From the IMG/VR virus record IMGVR_UViG_3300050821_018768, positions 1 to 56,168 of that record: a stretch of 56,168 bases of DNA. One strand, written 5' to 3'. This DNA comes from a virus. Within the stretch, counting starts at the first letter, position 1. Each line of letters begins with the position of its first letter. Position numbers and translations under genes: made by a program. Below are positions 7,278 through 15,282 of the stretch, piece by piece. The notes below the pieces were generated by a model. It had not been told where the DNA came from and ran no database searches. It saw only the letters and a list, made by a program, of their open reading frames with translations.

Positions 7278-7519
7278 GCCCGCGGAAACCGAGCCGGCCC
7301 CCGCCGCCCCCCGGTGAATTCCTAGTACAGGTTACGATCCCGCACCCCAAAGGTCTCGGCGCCGGCGACCCCGAGATCATCGAGCACCTCTGCGCCAACG
7401 AGCAAGAGGGCTGGGCGGTTTTCTACGAGCACTGCCGAACGCGGGCCGATGTACGGTTGTTCCGCAACGGGGCGGTGGTGGCGCGGCGGTTCGCGGTCGT
7501 TGAACGGGTGCCCTCGTGA
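7274..7519 (+). CDS. Hypothetical protein, 81 aa
   Basis: A short Pro-rich leader precedes a compact alpha/beta domain (FLVQVTIPHP, EIIEHLCANEQEGWAVF, VVARRFAVVE). Its stop overlaps a GTG start. No known family. Confidence 0.7.
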   Translation: MSPRKPSRPPPPPGEFLVQVTIPHPKGLGAGDPEIIEHLCANEQEGWAVFYEHCRTRADVRLFRNGAVVARRFAVVERVPS

Positions 7520-7677
7520 AACGGGCGCTTCTTACAGCCGCGGGCTTCGGGGCCTTCGGCGGCGTCATCTTCCGAGGCCTCGATCTTCTCCACGTCACCC
7601 CGGCGGCATTCGCCCTCATCGGGGTCGCCCTCGGGGCAGGCCTCGCCAACATCACCTTCTGGCTTGAGGAAAGATGA
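7516..7677 (+). CDS. Small two-helix membrane protein, 53 aa
   Basis: The GTG start overlaps the preceding stop (GTGA). Two hydrophobic segments (about residues 4-19 and 28-48) suggest a membrane hairpin ending in a charged WLEER tail. Function unknown. Confidence 0.6.
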   Translation: MKRALLTAAGFGAFGGVIFRGLDLLHVTPAAFALIGVALGAGLANITFWLEER

Positions 7678-8093
7678 AACCCGTCGAGATCCCTCCGGGC
7701 CCCTTCCCCAGTAGACCCAAGCGCACCTTCGAGATCCGCCTCGGTGATTCTGTCGGGGTAACACTCGGAAGCATCCAGGCGGATACCTACCTCCAAGCGG
7801 CCGGCTACGCCTCACGCCAACTCTTCGGAGGCTCCGGCAACGTGATGCGCGCTACAGGTTGGGGGGACGCCCCGGGGACCTTCCTTGACACCGAGGTGGG
7901 GCGGCCCCCAGTGCTGTTTTTCATCGCCGAACCGGGGGTGACGGCGCAACACCCGCTTGGTCACTTTCGAAACGCGGATGACGCTGGGCTCGGGCCTGCC
8001 CCTGCTCTCGTCGGCACCAACCCACACCACGTTACCGGCACGTTCAAACGCATACCGCAACCAAAACCCCAACCGAAGCGCAAACGCCGATGA
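7674..8093 (+). CDS. Hypothetical protein, 139 aa
   Basis: The product has a soluble Gly-rich alpha/beta core and a strongly basic Pro/Lys tail (QPKPQPKRKRR) that could contact nucleic acid. It is coupled by ATGA on both sides. A similar Lys/Pro tail occurs on the product of the gene at 8546. Confidence 0.7.
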   Translation: MKPVEIPPGPFPSRPKRTFEIRLGDSVGVTLGSIQADTYLQAAGYASRQLFGGSGNVMRATGWGDAPGTFLDTEVGRPPVLFFIAEPGVTAQHPLGHFRNADDAGLGPAPALVGTNPHHVTGTFKRIPQPKPQPKRKRR

Positions 8094-8296
8094 GCCCTCC
8101 CCGTTCCCTTCCCGATTCTACCCGCCTGCTTGCGGCCGCCCTCGACAGCCTCGAAAACACGACCAGCTATTGCTCCGCCGGCAAGAGCGCGCACGGTCCG
8201 ATCCTCGTCGAAGGCGCGGTGTGGTGCTACAAGTGCGGGGCGATTCGAATGCCGGGCGAGGAGAGTTGGACGATGCCGAAAGCGAGCAAACGATGA
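8090..8296 (+). CDS. Small protein with CxxC, 68 aa
   Basis: The product has a helical N-terminal half, then CSAG and a CYKCG pair that may bind zinc together. ATGA overlaps occur at both ends. Function unknown. Confidence 0.65.
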   Translation: MSPPRSLPDSTRLLAAALDSLENTTSYCSAGKSAHGPILVEGAVWCYKCGAIRMPGEESWTMPKASKR

Positions 8297-8379
8297 TAGC
8301 CGTGGCTTGGCTCTCTTTGATCTCCAGTACCATCGCGTTCGTATGCTTCGTGATTCAATTTGCTACGGCGAAACGATGA
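8293..8379 (+). CDS. Single-pass membrane microprotein, 28 aa
   Basis: The frame begins and ends in ATGA overlaps. Residues 2-24 are one hydrophobic helix, followed by TAKR. The overlaps and the clear membrane segment argue that it is translated in spite of its size. Confidence 0.5.
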   Translation: MIAVAWLSLISSTIAFVCFVIQFATAKR

Positions 8380-8549
8380 ACGCCCTTACCTCCTACGACA
8401 TGACTCGCCTTCGCCAGATCGCGCAAGGGACCGTCGTTCTCACCGGATGGGCGGCGACACGGCTCATCGACGCGGGGCTCATTCTGCCAAAGGGAACAGC
8501 GTACGCTATCACCCCCACGGGCTGGGCGGCCCTCAAAGGGACGTCGTGA
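8376..8549 (+). CDS. Small possible winged-helix protein, 57 aa
   Basis: The spacing of hydrophobic residues (YDMTRLRQIAQGT, WAATRLIDAGLILPK, YAITPTGWAAL) looks like a winged-helix domain, in which the ITPTGWAAL part would be the wing and last helix. This could be a small DNA-binding regulator. It is coupled to the next gene by GTGA. Confidence 0.6.
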   Translation: MNALTSYDMTRLRQIAQGTVVLTGWAATRLIDAGLILPKGTAYAITPTGWAALKGTS

Positions 8550-8791
8550 TCTACGAAATTCGCGAACTCGATTCGCTCGGCGCGTTGTTGAAAACCGTCG
8601 AGGCCGACAACGCCTTCCGCGCGATTGAGCTCGCGTTTCCCGGCAAGGAATTTCACCGGGAGACGGGGTGGGGCGGCGGAAGCGGTACGTGGAAAGTTCG
8701 TGGGGTGAAACTGCATGTGTGGGTCGGCCCCGCGGCCGTGACCCCGACGAAACCGAAACCCAAGGCCAAGCTGAAAGCCAAGGCCAAGTGA
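8546..8791 (+). CDS. Hypothetical protein with Lys-rich tail, 81 aa
   Basis: A GTG start overlaps the preceding stop. A small alpha/beta domain (VIYEIREL, NAFRAIELAFPGKEF) is followed by a tail of repeated KPKAK/KAKAK. No family recognised. Confidence 0.7.
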   Translation: MIYEIRELDSLGALLKTVEADNAFRAIELAFPGKEFHRETGWGGGSGTWKVRGVKLHVWVGPAAVTPTKPKPKAKLKAKAK

Positions 8792-9042
8792 GGTGGGTTC
8801 AAACACCAGCCGGCGACAAGTGCCACGCGGTTTTGACCAAACACCAGGGCAAAACCCTTTGCGGGCTGCCGCTCGAGGGCGCATCCGTCACCCCTGCGCC
8901 AGGCTTTGAGAATAGATGCGGTAACTGCGACGCTGAATGGCGCGAGCGGGGGCGGCACCAGAGAAAGAAAACGCGGCCGGTTTCGCGCAAGGAAGAATAC
9001 CGACCGCGGTTCACATTCAAGGATTGGGAGGAGCAAACATGA
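8788..9042 (+). CDS. Zinc-finger protein, 84 aa
   Basis: A GTG start overlaps the preceding TGA. Cysteines at CHAV, LCG and RCGNC, with a nearby His, could form one zinc site; a basic tail (RERGRHQRKKTR) follows. Phage-encoded zinc-finger proteins of this layout are common, and the function is not known. Confidence 0.7.
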   Translation: MRWVQTPAGDKCHAVLTKHQGKTLCGLPLEGASVTPAPGFENRCGNCDAEWRERGRHQRKKTRPVSRKEEYRPRFTFKDWEEQT

Positions 9043-9290
9043 AAAAGTTCATCCGAAGCACCACGGACAAATGGGGCTTCCTCAAAGGTCAGCTCTTCGA
9101 GATTACCGAAGAGGTCGACGGGTATGTACGCGTACGGGTGCCCGGCACTAACCACACATCAGTGCTATTCCACCCCGATGCTTCTCTTTTCGAATGTGTT
9201 GAACTGATTGAGGTTACGCCGACGCCCGTCGAGCGCCCTACGATATGCCCTTGCGGCATTCACCGTGCCGATTGTGACTACCACCGATGA
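9039..9290 (+). CDS. Hypothetical protein with C-terminal Cys/His, 83 aa
   Basis: The first 55 residues look like a beta-barrel-type domain (KGQLFEITEEVDGYVRVRV). The C-terminus ends with CPCGIHRADCDYHR, which has the spacing of a small zinc site. The start has gggaggag upstream. Confidence 0.75.
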   Translation: MKKFIRSTTDKWGFLKGQLFEITEEVDGYVRVRVPGTNHTSVLFHPDASLFECVELIEVTPTPVERPTICPCGIHRADCDYHR

Positions 9291-9487
9291 CCGTCTTAGC
9301 GCTGACCGTCTCGTGCGGCACCTGCGGCGAGCAAACGATGTCCGACACGAAAAAGTGCGATAACTGCCGCGAGGTCGAAACACGGCTCGCGCAATACCTC
9401 TTCGACGGAGGCACCACCGCACGCACGTTCGTGTGGGCAGAGCTCGTCAAAGCCGAAGAGAAGGCTGAGGAAAGGGCTAACCGATGA
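9287..9487 (+). CDS. Zinc-ribbon protein, 66 aa
   Basis: Two Cys pairs, CGTC and CDNC, lie 15 residues apart near the N-terminus, followed by a charged helix (VKAEEKAEERA). It is likely a zinc ribbon with a helical tail. ATGA overlaps occur at both ends. Confidence 0.7.
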   Translation: MTVLALTVSCGTCGEQTMSDTKKCDNCREVETRLAQYLFDGGTTARTFVWAELVKAEEKAEERANR

Positions 9488-9711
9488 AACCTACGCAGAG
9501 ACAACGGGCCGTCGCACTGCTACAACGGTTGCCTAAGCCTACCCGCGAAGACATCGCGGAGCTGGACGATCTCATCGGACAGGTTTTTATGACCGACGAT
9601 CTGAGCCTTACCCGCGCCGAGCGCATCGCCATGCGGCGGCTCCACCGCGCTTACGTCGACGTGCTTTTCGTAACCTCGAACGTCGACCGCGACTATCCGC
9701 TACCCCAATGA
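9484..9711 (+). CDS. Helical protein before SNF2 helicase, 75 aa
   Basis: The product is all-helical and basic, with no cysteines. It ends four bases into the helicase gene, so it is translated with it and may be a partner. No family is recognised. Confidence 0.65.
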   Translation: MKPTQRQRAVALLQRLPKPTREDIAELDDLIGQVFMTDDLSLTRAERIAMRRLHRAYVDVLFVTSNVDRDYPLPQ

Positions 9712-11279
9712 TTGAGATCCGCCGCCTCAACCACGCCGGCCTCATGGGGATCTACTCGAGCGCCTATTCACCCGTGCTTCACCAAGAGTGCAAGCGGGTG
9801 CCGGGCATGCAATGGGATGGCGTCATGTGGAGCGGCTACGCGGACGCTATCGCGCTCGCTGCCGACGCGAGCCGCAAGCGGGGCCTAAGGATTCTCGACC
9901 CGGTGAAAACCCTGCTCGCCGCGACGATACTCCCCGTGGCTACCAAAGGCCTTCGCGAGTACCAGATCGAAGGGGTCAACTTCATACTCAACAAGGCCCG
10001 TGAGGGGTGCCTCCTCGGCGACACCGTCGGTCTCGGAAAGACGGCGCAAGCGATCCGCGCCGCGCGCGCCATCAAGCAAAACACCCTCATCGTCTGCCCG
10101 TCATTCGTGCGGGGGGTGTGGGTCGACGAGTTGAAGAAGTGGTGGCCCGATGCGGATGCACCCAACCTTCCTTCCGGGGTGAAAGTACCGGAGGGGAGCC
10201 TCGGTAACACCGGATGCGTTACGGTCATCCACTACGACATCCTCTACGCGTGGGTGCCCGAGCTTCTCAAGTGGGGCGTGAAGTTCCTGGTGTTGGATGA
10301 AGCCCAATATTGCCAGGGCGCCACCAGCAGAAGAACGAAGGCTTGCGCCGCAATCGCCGCCCAAGCTTCATGGAGGGTTGGGCTCACCGGTACCCCGATG
10401 GCGAACCGCCCGGCCGACTTGTGGGCCGTCGTCGAGACGCTCTCCCCCGGCCGCTTCGGGAAGTTCTTTTCGTTCGGGCTGAGATATTGCAACGGCCGCA
10501 AAGAGCAAGTGACCCCCGAGAAGGCGGTGTGGAAATTCGACGGGGCCAGTCACTTAGAGGAGCTCAACACCCGGTTGAAAAGCTTCATGCTCCGCCGGAC
10601 CCGTGCCGACGTGGCGTTGCAGCTCCCGAGTCGCCAGCGCCAGATCCTGTCTCTCGAGGTGCCCCGGGCGAAGTACACACCTCAGATGATCGGATCCCAC
10701 ACTGCGCTCCGCAAGGCGCTCGAGGGCGCCAGCGACGCCAAGATCCCCGCCGTGATCGATCTCGTCGTCGGCCATCTCGAGGCCGGCCACAAGGTGGTCG
10801 TCGGCTCCCATCGGAAGGCGCTCGCGCATATGATCCACGATGGGGTGCGGCAGAAGATGCCGGTTCGATCGGAGGTGGTGACGGGTGAAATCCCTACGGC
10901 GAAACGCCACGCGATCATCAAGAGCCAACCGGAATTGATCTGCTGCACCTTCGACGCGACCCAGGTCGGGATTGACCTGAGCTTCGCCAGCGTCGGGGTG
11001 GTGGCCGAATTCGACTACCGGCCGAGTGTGTTGGCGCAGTGGGAGGGCCGGTTTGGGCGGTTCGCTGGGCGTAATATTTTGATCCAATACTGCTCCGCCC
11101 GAGGGACCATCGATGACTTGATCCGGAAGGCAGTCATCACCAAGTTGGACACGCTCGAGAACGCGGTGGGCAAGGCCGATGTCGCGATGAGGGCCGACCT
11201 TGAGGCCATCGACGGGGCGAGCGGGTTGGATCGGTTGAAGGCCCTCGCGGAGAACCTCATGAGTGGGGACGACGAATGA
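9708..11279 (+). CDS. SNF2/SWI2-family DEAD-like DNA translocase
   Basis: The 523-residue product carries the superfamily 2 motifs in order: a Q-like segment (LREYQIEGVNF), Walker A GLGKT at residues 108-112, DEAQ (197-200) as motif II, TGTPMANR as motif III, and QWEGRFGR near residue 440 as motif VI. The N-terminal 70 residues are a short accessory region like those of compact SMARCAL1-type or phage SNF2 proteins. Such enzymes use ATP to move along duplex DNA and remodel protein-DNA complexes or branched DNA. Position among accessory genes suggests a role in replication-fork handling or transcription. A single-protein enzyme is expected, as no restriction subunit lies beside it. Confidence 0.93.
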   Translation: MIEIRRLNHAGLMGIYSSAYSPVLHQECKRVPGMQWDGVMWSGYADAIALAADASRKRGLRILDPVKTLLAATILPVATKGLREYQIEGVNFILNKAREGCLLGDTVGLGKTAQAIRAARAIKQNTLIVCPSFVRGVWVDELKKWWPDADAPNLPSGVKVPEGSLGNTGCVTVIHYDILYAWVPELLKWGVKFLVLDEAQYCQGATSRRTKACAAIAAQASWRVGLTGTPMANRPADLWAVVETLSPGRFGKFFSFGLRYCNGRKEQVTPEKAVWKFDGASHLEELNTRLKSFMLRRTRADVALQLPSRQRQILSLEVPRAKYTPQMIGSHTALRKALEGASDAKIPAVIDLVVGHLEAGHKVVVGSHRKALAHMIHDGVRQKMPVRSEVVTGEIPTAKRHAIIKSQPELICCTFDATQVGIDLSFASVGVVAEFDYRPSVLAQWEGRFGRFAGRNILIQYCSARGTIDDLIRKAVITKLDTLENAVGKADVAMRADLEAIDGASGLDRLKALAENLMSGDDE

Positions 11280-11569
11280 AGGTAGTATGCGTCGACGCCG
11301 ACGGGGAACCGGAGCTTACCCTCGGGGCGGTCTACCGCCTCGAATCGTTCGTCGGCGACGGAAAGGCCCGGCTCTACCGCATCGACGCGCTGTTTGACCG
11401 CCGACGGTTTCTCATCATCGATCTCGAACACGATGCGCGGTTCGTTTGCGGAACCGTCATCACACTTCAAGTAGCGCGCACCCTCGGGCAGTGGCCTGGT
11501 CAGGTGCGGCAGAAGAAGTGCAAATGTAGCATTCCACCCGGGGTGCTTTGCGAGTACCACGGACCATGA
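11276..11569 (+). CDS. Hypothetical protein with C-terminal Cys cluster, 97 aa
   Basis: The product begins with a small beta-rich domain (MKVVCVDADGEPELTLGA) and ends in KKCKCSIPPGVLCEYH, which could bind zinc. It is coupled to the helicase gene by ATGA. No function can be assigned. Confidence 0.7.
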   Translation: MKVVCVDADGEPELTLGAVYRLESFVGDGKARLYRIDALFDRRRFLIIDLEHDARFVCGTVITLQVARTLGQWPGQVRQKKCKCSIPPGVLCEYHGP

Positions 11570-12150
11570 ACCCTACGAACACTTTCGCTTGGATCATCAC
11601 CATCGGTCTCTGGGCCCTGGCGTTGATCTTTGGCTCTTGTGCCCTTACCGCGTGCGGCGATTCGCCATTCATCTACGAAGCCGAAGCGGTTGGCGTCGAG
11701 GGGGGCCTTCCGCAAGATGATGCGGGGGCGGCCCCCGACGCGCCTGATGCCGGGCCGGATCGCATCGTGCCGCCGCCGAAGCGCGATGCCGAGACCGACG
11801 GGGGCTCGACCGAAGATGCGGCCCCCGAAGCGGATGCCTCGCAAGATGCGGGGTGCGCCCCAGCCCCCACCGTTGCCGAATGCATCCCCTCCGGGGCCGA
11901 CGCCGGGATTCCCTATTCGATCCCCGACCAGTATTGCGTGTGGCTCTACGACCACGCGTTGAACCCACCCGCGATGCCGGTAGTGATGATGATGCCCGCG
12001 GCGTGCCGCTGCGATTACACCGAGGGGTGCCTGGCCGGATCTGGCGCAAACATCTGCCCGGCCGGCTCAACGTATTACGCCGGGGGTATCTTCGAAACCG
12101 ATGCAGGCGCAAGCCGGATTGTATGCCAACAGGAAGGGGATGGCGGATGA
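11566..12150 (+). CDS. Lipoprotein with Asp/Ala/Gly-rich linker
   Basis: The 194-residue product has a signal peptide of about 30 residues and lipobox LTAC. A low-complexity acidic linker rich in DA, PDA and DAG follows (about residues 55-105), then a Cys-rich C-terminal domain with eight or more cysteines. Linkers of this composition are typical of Myxococcota surface lipoproteins. It is probably displayed on the cell surface. Lysogenic conversion or superfamily-specific adhesion are possible roles; none is shown by the sequence. Confidence 0.8.
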   Translation: MNPTNTFAWIITIGLWALALIFGSCALTACGDSPFIYEAEAVGVEGGLPQDDAGAAPDAPDAGPDRIVPPPKRDAETDGGSTEDAAPEADASQDAGCAPAPTVAECIPSGADAGIPYSIPDQYCVWLYDHALNPPAMPVVMMMPAACRCDYTEGCLAGSGANICPAGSTYYAGGIFETDAGASRIVCQQEGDGG

Positions 12151-12380
12151 ACGAATTCAACGCGGCGTTAGAGGATCTAATCAAAAGGGCCAAGGGGCTC
12201 CCGCCCATGACAGAACGGCAACGTGAGGTGCAAAGGTTCGATTTCGCCTATGGCAACCTAGCGTGCACAACGAATCATAAGCCGACGCGCCAGGCGTTCG
12301 CGCTCCTCGCGAAAAGTCGCGGTTGGACCGCCCCGCAGTTCACCGAATGGGCCGAGGACAAAGCGTGGTGGCAGCGATGA
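12147..12380 (+). CDS. Hypothetical helical protein, 77 aa
   Basis: The product is mostly helical, with an N-terminal acidic part and a C-terminal part rich in Trp and Lys (WTAPQFTEWAEDKAWWQR). One Cys is present. ATGA couplings occur on both sides. Function unknown. Confidence 0.7.
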   Translation: MNEFNAALEDLIKRAKGLPPMTERQREVQRFDFAYGNLACTTNHKPTRQAFALLAKSRGWTAPQFTEWAEDKAWWQR

Positions 12381-12637
12381 CGACCAAGCTACAAGTGATG
12401 CTACGAACGTTCCTAGCTATTGTCATCGCCGGTCTCGTTGTGATGGTAGGGGGCGGTTACCTTATCTGGATCGGCCATACAGCGCCCCAGCTTTTACTCG
12501 GCTTCTTTACGTTACTCGCCGGGGGGCGGATCGCATGGGCCGGGGCCAAGTGCGGTGAAGAGGAACTCGCGGCGGCAAAGGCCGCGGCCCTCAAAAAAGC
12601 GATTCAAGAGATCGGGTCGAAGCCCGGGGCACCATGA
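12377..12637 (+). CDS. Two-pass membrane protein, 86 aa
   Basis: Hydrophobic segments at about 9-31 and 35-53 are followed by an amphipathic, Ala/Lys-rich cytoplasmic helix. The layout would fit a small phage holin-like protein, but no lysis enzyme lies beside it. Coupled by ATGA. Confidence 0.7.
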   Translation: MTTKLQVMLRTFLAIVIAGLVVMVGGGYLIWIGHTAPQLLLGFFTLLAGGRIAWAGAKCGEEELAAAKAAALKKAIQEIGSKPGAP

Positions 12638-12870
12638 ACCTACCGAAGGAACCGACCCGCGCGAATCCCGAACGGCCCCAATGGGAACCCTCCGAAGAGA
12701 CCCTCGCGGTGCGCCGCCTCGTCGACGTGTGGGGTCGGTCGTTTGCACTCAAGTTCTTCCCGGGCGTCGCCGAACACGAGCTCGCGCGGTGCTACTACGG
12801 GATGCCGGTCGAGCCGGCGGCGCTCGCGGGGATCAAGAAGGTGCTGAAGGAGCGGATGACCAATGATTAA
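12634..12870 (+). CDS. Hypothetical protein, 78 aa
   Basis: A polar N-terminal 25 residues precede a helical domain (VRRLVDVWGRSFALKFFP, HELARCYYGMP). It overlaps the next gene by 8 bases. No motif is recognised. Confidence 0.65.
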   Translation: MNLPKEPTRANPERPQWEPSEETLAVRRLVDVWGRSFALKFFPGVAEHELARCYYGMPVEPAALAGIKKVLKERMTND

Positions 12871-13390
12871 GCGAGAGCGCGGTTTTTACTGGGTGCGGAT
12901 TCCCCAACGAACGCCTGGGGGGCCGACGCACTCCGACGTCGTCGCTTTCACCCACGGAGATGGCCGGTGGTTTTTCGCAGGGCTCGACAAACCTCGGGGG
13001 GAGTCCGAAGCGGTGGTGTTGGGGGGCCCCCTCAAGTTCGAACCCGGGCCGGCCCCCGCGGCGCCATTCGAACGACTTACGGCCAAACGTGACGATCTCA
13101 TGTCGGCGATTAGCATCATCGCGCGAGAGCGCGCAGAGCTGGCCGCCAATCTGACCGCGACCCAAGCGCGTTGCACGGAGCTCCTCGACGAAGCGCGCGC
13201 GATGGGCCGTACAATTCGCGCCCAAGATGCCGCAATCCAATCGCTCGAGAACACCCTTTCCGCGACCCAAGAGGAACTTCGTGCGAACACCGAGGTGCAG
13301 GCCCAAACGATCCGCCGCCTTCACGCCATCGGCTACCGCGTCGTGAAGCGCTGCGGTGCCTGCGTGAGCTTCGCCTTCGAACGAACATGA
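12863..13390 (+). CDS. Coiled-coil protein, 175 aa
   Basis: The N-terminal 60 residues are beta-like (GFYWVRIPQ, DVVAFTHGDGRWFFAG). Residues of about 75-160 form a long heptad-like helix typical of a coiled coil, and the tail has a CGAC pair. It is probably a dimeric protein. No family is recognised. Confidence 0.75.
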   Translation: MIKRERGFYWVRIPQRTPGGPTHSDVVAFTHGDGRWFFAGLDKPRGESEAVVLGGPLKFEPGPAPAAPFERLTAKRDDLMSAISIIARERAELAANLTATQARCTELLDEARAMGRTIRAQDAAIQSLENTLSATQEELRANTEVQAQTIRRLHAIGYRVVKRCGACVSFAFERT

Positions 13391-13539
13391 CTGCCGACCA
13401 GCTCGCGCATTTCATCGCGGTCTTCGCGTGGCTCGTCGGTTGGCCGGCGCTCATCGCCCTCACCTTCGTGAGCACGCTTGTGTTAGTCTTTGGGGAAGGC
13501 CCTCCGCCGCACGACCCCCGCGATGATTTCCGCGACTGA
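13387..13539 (+). CDS. Single-pass membrane protein, 50 aa
   Basis: A hydrophobic helix spans about residues 8-35, and a polar acidic tail (PPPHDPRDDFRD) follows. It begins as ATGA on the preceding stop and overlaps the next gene by 17 bases. Confidence 0.6.
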   Translation: MTADQLAHFIAVFAWLVGWPALIALTFVSTLVLVFGEGPPPHDPRDDFRD

Positions 13540-13687
13540 CACCGCCGACACCGCCGCTTCGGATGACACCGAGCCGACCGCCGTTGATTGGAAGCTCGCA
13601 GTCTCGAGCGGGCTCGCGGCGTGCGCGGTCGTCGGGCTCTTCATCTTGGCGATCAAGCACGCGGGAAGCGCTGGGAAAACTCGGTAA
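13523..13687 (+). CDS. C-tail-anchored membrane protein, 54 aa
   Basis: The ATG at this position gives a Thr/Asp-rich soluble head of about 25 residues and one membrane helix (about 28-48). A start 33 bases earlier is possible but would increase the overlap with the previous gene. Function unknown. Confidence 0.55.
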   Translation: MISATDTADTAASDDTEPTAVDWKLAVSSGLAACAVVGLFILAIKHAGSAGKTR

Positions 13688-13693
13688 GCGGCC

Positions 13694-13699
13694 TTGACA
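13694..13699 (+). promoter_or_regulatory. Possible -35 box before metallophosphoesterase gene
   Basis: A perfect TTGACA lies 32 bases before the start of the next gene, but no convincing -10 box is found at the right distance. It is recorded as a weak candidate only. Confidence 0.2.
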
Positions 13700-13730
13700 G
13701 TGCCGTTCGACCGCGGCAAACTCCCCAACG

Positions 13731-15047
13731 ATGGCGAAATCATTCACGGGGATCGACTACACCCACCCGTCTGCGTTACGGCCCGGGAGCTGGGCGGAGC
13801 TCGAGGATCGCGCACTCATCGAGGAGTACAAGAAGGGCGGAACGCTCCCGGAAATCTCCCTCGCGCTCACCAAACGGTTGAAACGCCCTATCACGGCGAA
13901 TGCAGTCAAGGATCGGGCGTACACCCTACGGGCCCGTGGCGTCGACGTCCCCAGCTTGCCGCGATCACGCCCGTCAGTAAGTAGCACCGAAGCGGCACCC
14001 CTCAATCCACTCGAGCGACGCGCAGCCCAAGATAAGGCAACACAAGCCCGCAAAGAAATGGAGGGGCTCGTCGATCAGGTGAAGGAGCTCAAGGTCCGCC
14101 AAGCGTTCCTCGACGCCGCCGCCGGGTTCAAGGCGCCTCCAGTGCTCCTGCCACGCGAGAAAAAGAGCGGCATCCGCGAGCTCTGTCCGATCGTACTCGC
14201 GAGCGATTGGCACGTCGAAGAGAACGTCGACCCGGAGAGCGTTGCGCGCCGTAATATCTACAGCCTCGAAATCGCCGAGGAGCGCATGGAGCGTTTTTGG
14301 CAGGGGATCATGTGGAACATCGAGCACCACCGCGCGAGCGGTAAGGTTGCGATCCGCGACTTGGTGCTCTGGCTCGGCGGGGACCTCATCACGGGCTACA
14401 TCCACCCGGAACTCGTCGAGATCGCGGAGTTGTCACCTACGGGTGCAATCCGATGGCTCATCTCACGGCTCCGCAATGGGATCGCGACGCTCCTCGAACG
14501 GTTGAAGCTCGATCGGTTGGTGATCCCTTGCAGCTACGGGAACCACGGGCGAACCACTGACAAGACGCGGATCGCCACCGGGGCCCACAACAGTTTCGAG
14601 TGGCTCATGTACCACATGATCGCGAACGAGTTCCGCGACGAAGAGCGGATCGTGTTCGAGATCACGGCGAGCGCGCACCAATACGTCGATGTTTTCGGGA
14701 GCATCGTTCATTTCCATCACGGTGACGAGGTCCGGTACAACGGTGGGATCGGCGGCCTCGGGATCCCGCTCCTCAAGGCGATCCCGAGCTGGGAGCTTGT
14801 GAAACCGGCGGCCCTTCACTGCCTCGGCCACCACCATACACTCCGCGACTTCGGCCGCGCGGTGGTCAACGGATCTTTGATTGGATACACCCCCTACTCC
14901 CAAAGCATTCGTTGCGAATTCGAGCTCCCGCAGCAAGCGATGTTCTTCTGGGATCGCTCGCGGGGTAAGTGCATGTTCACACCCCTTTGGGTCTCCGACT
15001 TGGAGAAGGACAAGAAGAGGGGCATCGGGATCAACGCCGGCACATGA
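13731..15047 (+). CDS. Calcineurin-like metallophosphoesterase with N-terminal DNA-binding-like domain
   Basis: The 438-residue product has an N-terminal helical region (residues 20-72) resembling SANT/Myb- or GcrA-like DNA-binding folds, then a coiled coil (about 95-128). The metal-binding motifs of the calcineurin-like family follow: SDWH (Asp159, His161), GGD (Asp218), GNH (271-272), HHGD (329-332) and GHHH (366-369). The complete set predicts a two-metal phosphodiesterase or nuclease acting on nucleic acids. Phage homologues of this layout are common and mostly uncharacterised. The gene is not overlapped at its 5' end, so it may have its own promoter. Confidence 0.9.
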   Translation: MAKSFTGIDYTHPSALRPGSWAELEDRALIEEYKKGGTLPEISLALTKRLKRPITANAVKDRAYTLRARGVDVPSLPRSRPSVSSTEAAPLNPLERRAAQDKATQARKEMEGLVDQVKELKVRQAFLDAAAGFKAPPVLLPREKKSGIRELCPIVLASDWHVEENVDPESVARRNIYSLEIAEERMERFWQGIMWNIEHHRASGKVAIRDLVLWLGGDLITGYIHPELVEIAELSPTGAIRWLISRLRNGIATLLERLKLDRLVIPCSYGNHGRTTDKTRIATGAHNSFEWLMYHMIANEFRDEERIVFEITASAHQYVDVFGSIVHFHHGDEVRYNGGIGGLGIPLLKAIPSWELVKPAALHCLGHHHTLRDFGRAVVNGSLIGYTPYSQSIRCEFELPQQAMFFWDRSRGKCMFTPLWVSDLEKDKKRGIGINAGT

Positions 15048-15274
15048 GCACGATAGATTGCTGCCTCTTCTGCCTCCGATGCCGCGGCTCCATCACAAGC
15101 GAGTTCTGTACCTATGGCCTCGCGCATGAATTCCCGACGCCCCCACCGCCACCGCCCATCAAAAAACGCGATGCGAAACTCTGCGTCGTGTGTAGCCTAC
15201 ACCCCGGCAACCCCGCATCCCAAACAAATGGTTGCGCGCACCAGTATTTGACCGCCTCACCCCCCAAGGGGTAG
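15044..15274 (+). CDS. Cys-rich zinc protein with polyproline hinge, 76 aa
   Basis: The N-terminal part carries CCLFCLRC plus another Cys, the middle has a run of eight prolines broken by Thr, and the C-terminal part has CVVC and a later Cys-Ala-His. Two zinc sites separated by a stiff hinge are likely. It is coupled to the phosphoesterase gene by ATGA, so it may be its partner. Confidence 0.7.
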   Translation: MSTIDCCLFCLRCRGSITSEFCTYGLAHEFPTPPPPPPIKKRDAKLCVVCSLHPGNPASQTNGCAHQYLTASPPKG

Positions 15275-15281
15275 GCTACAC
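15190..15281. promoter_or_regulatory. Paired gtag-ctac palindromes
   Basis: gtgtagcctacac at 15190-15202 is a palindrome around one central base, and gtaggctac at 15271-15279 repeats its core just before a GTG start. The 11-base arms gtgtagcctac and gtaggctacac also pair with each other. Either an RNA stem or a two-site operator is possible. Confidence 0.35.
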
Positions 15282-15282
15282 C

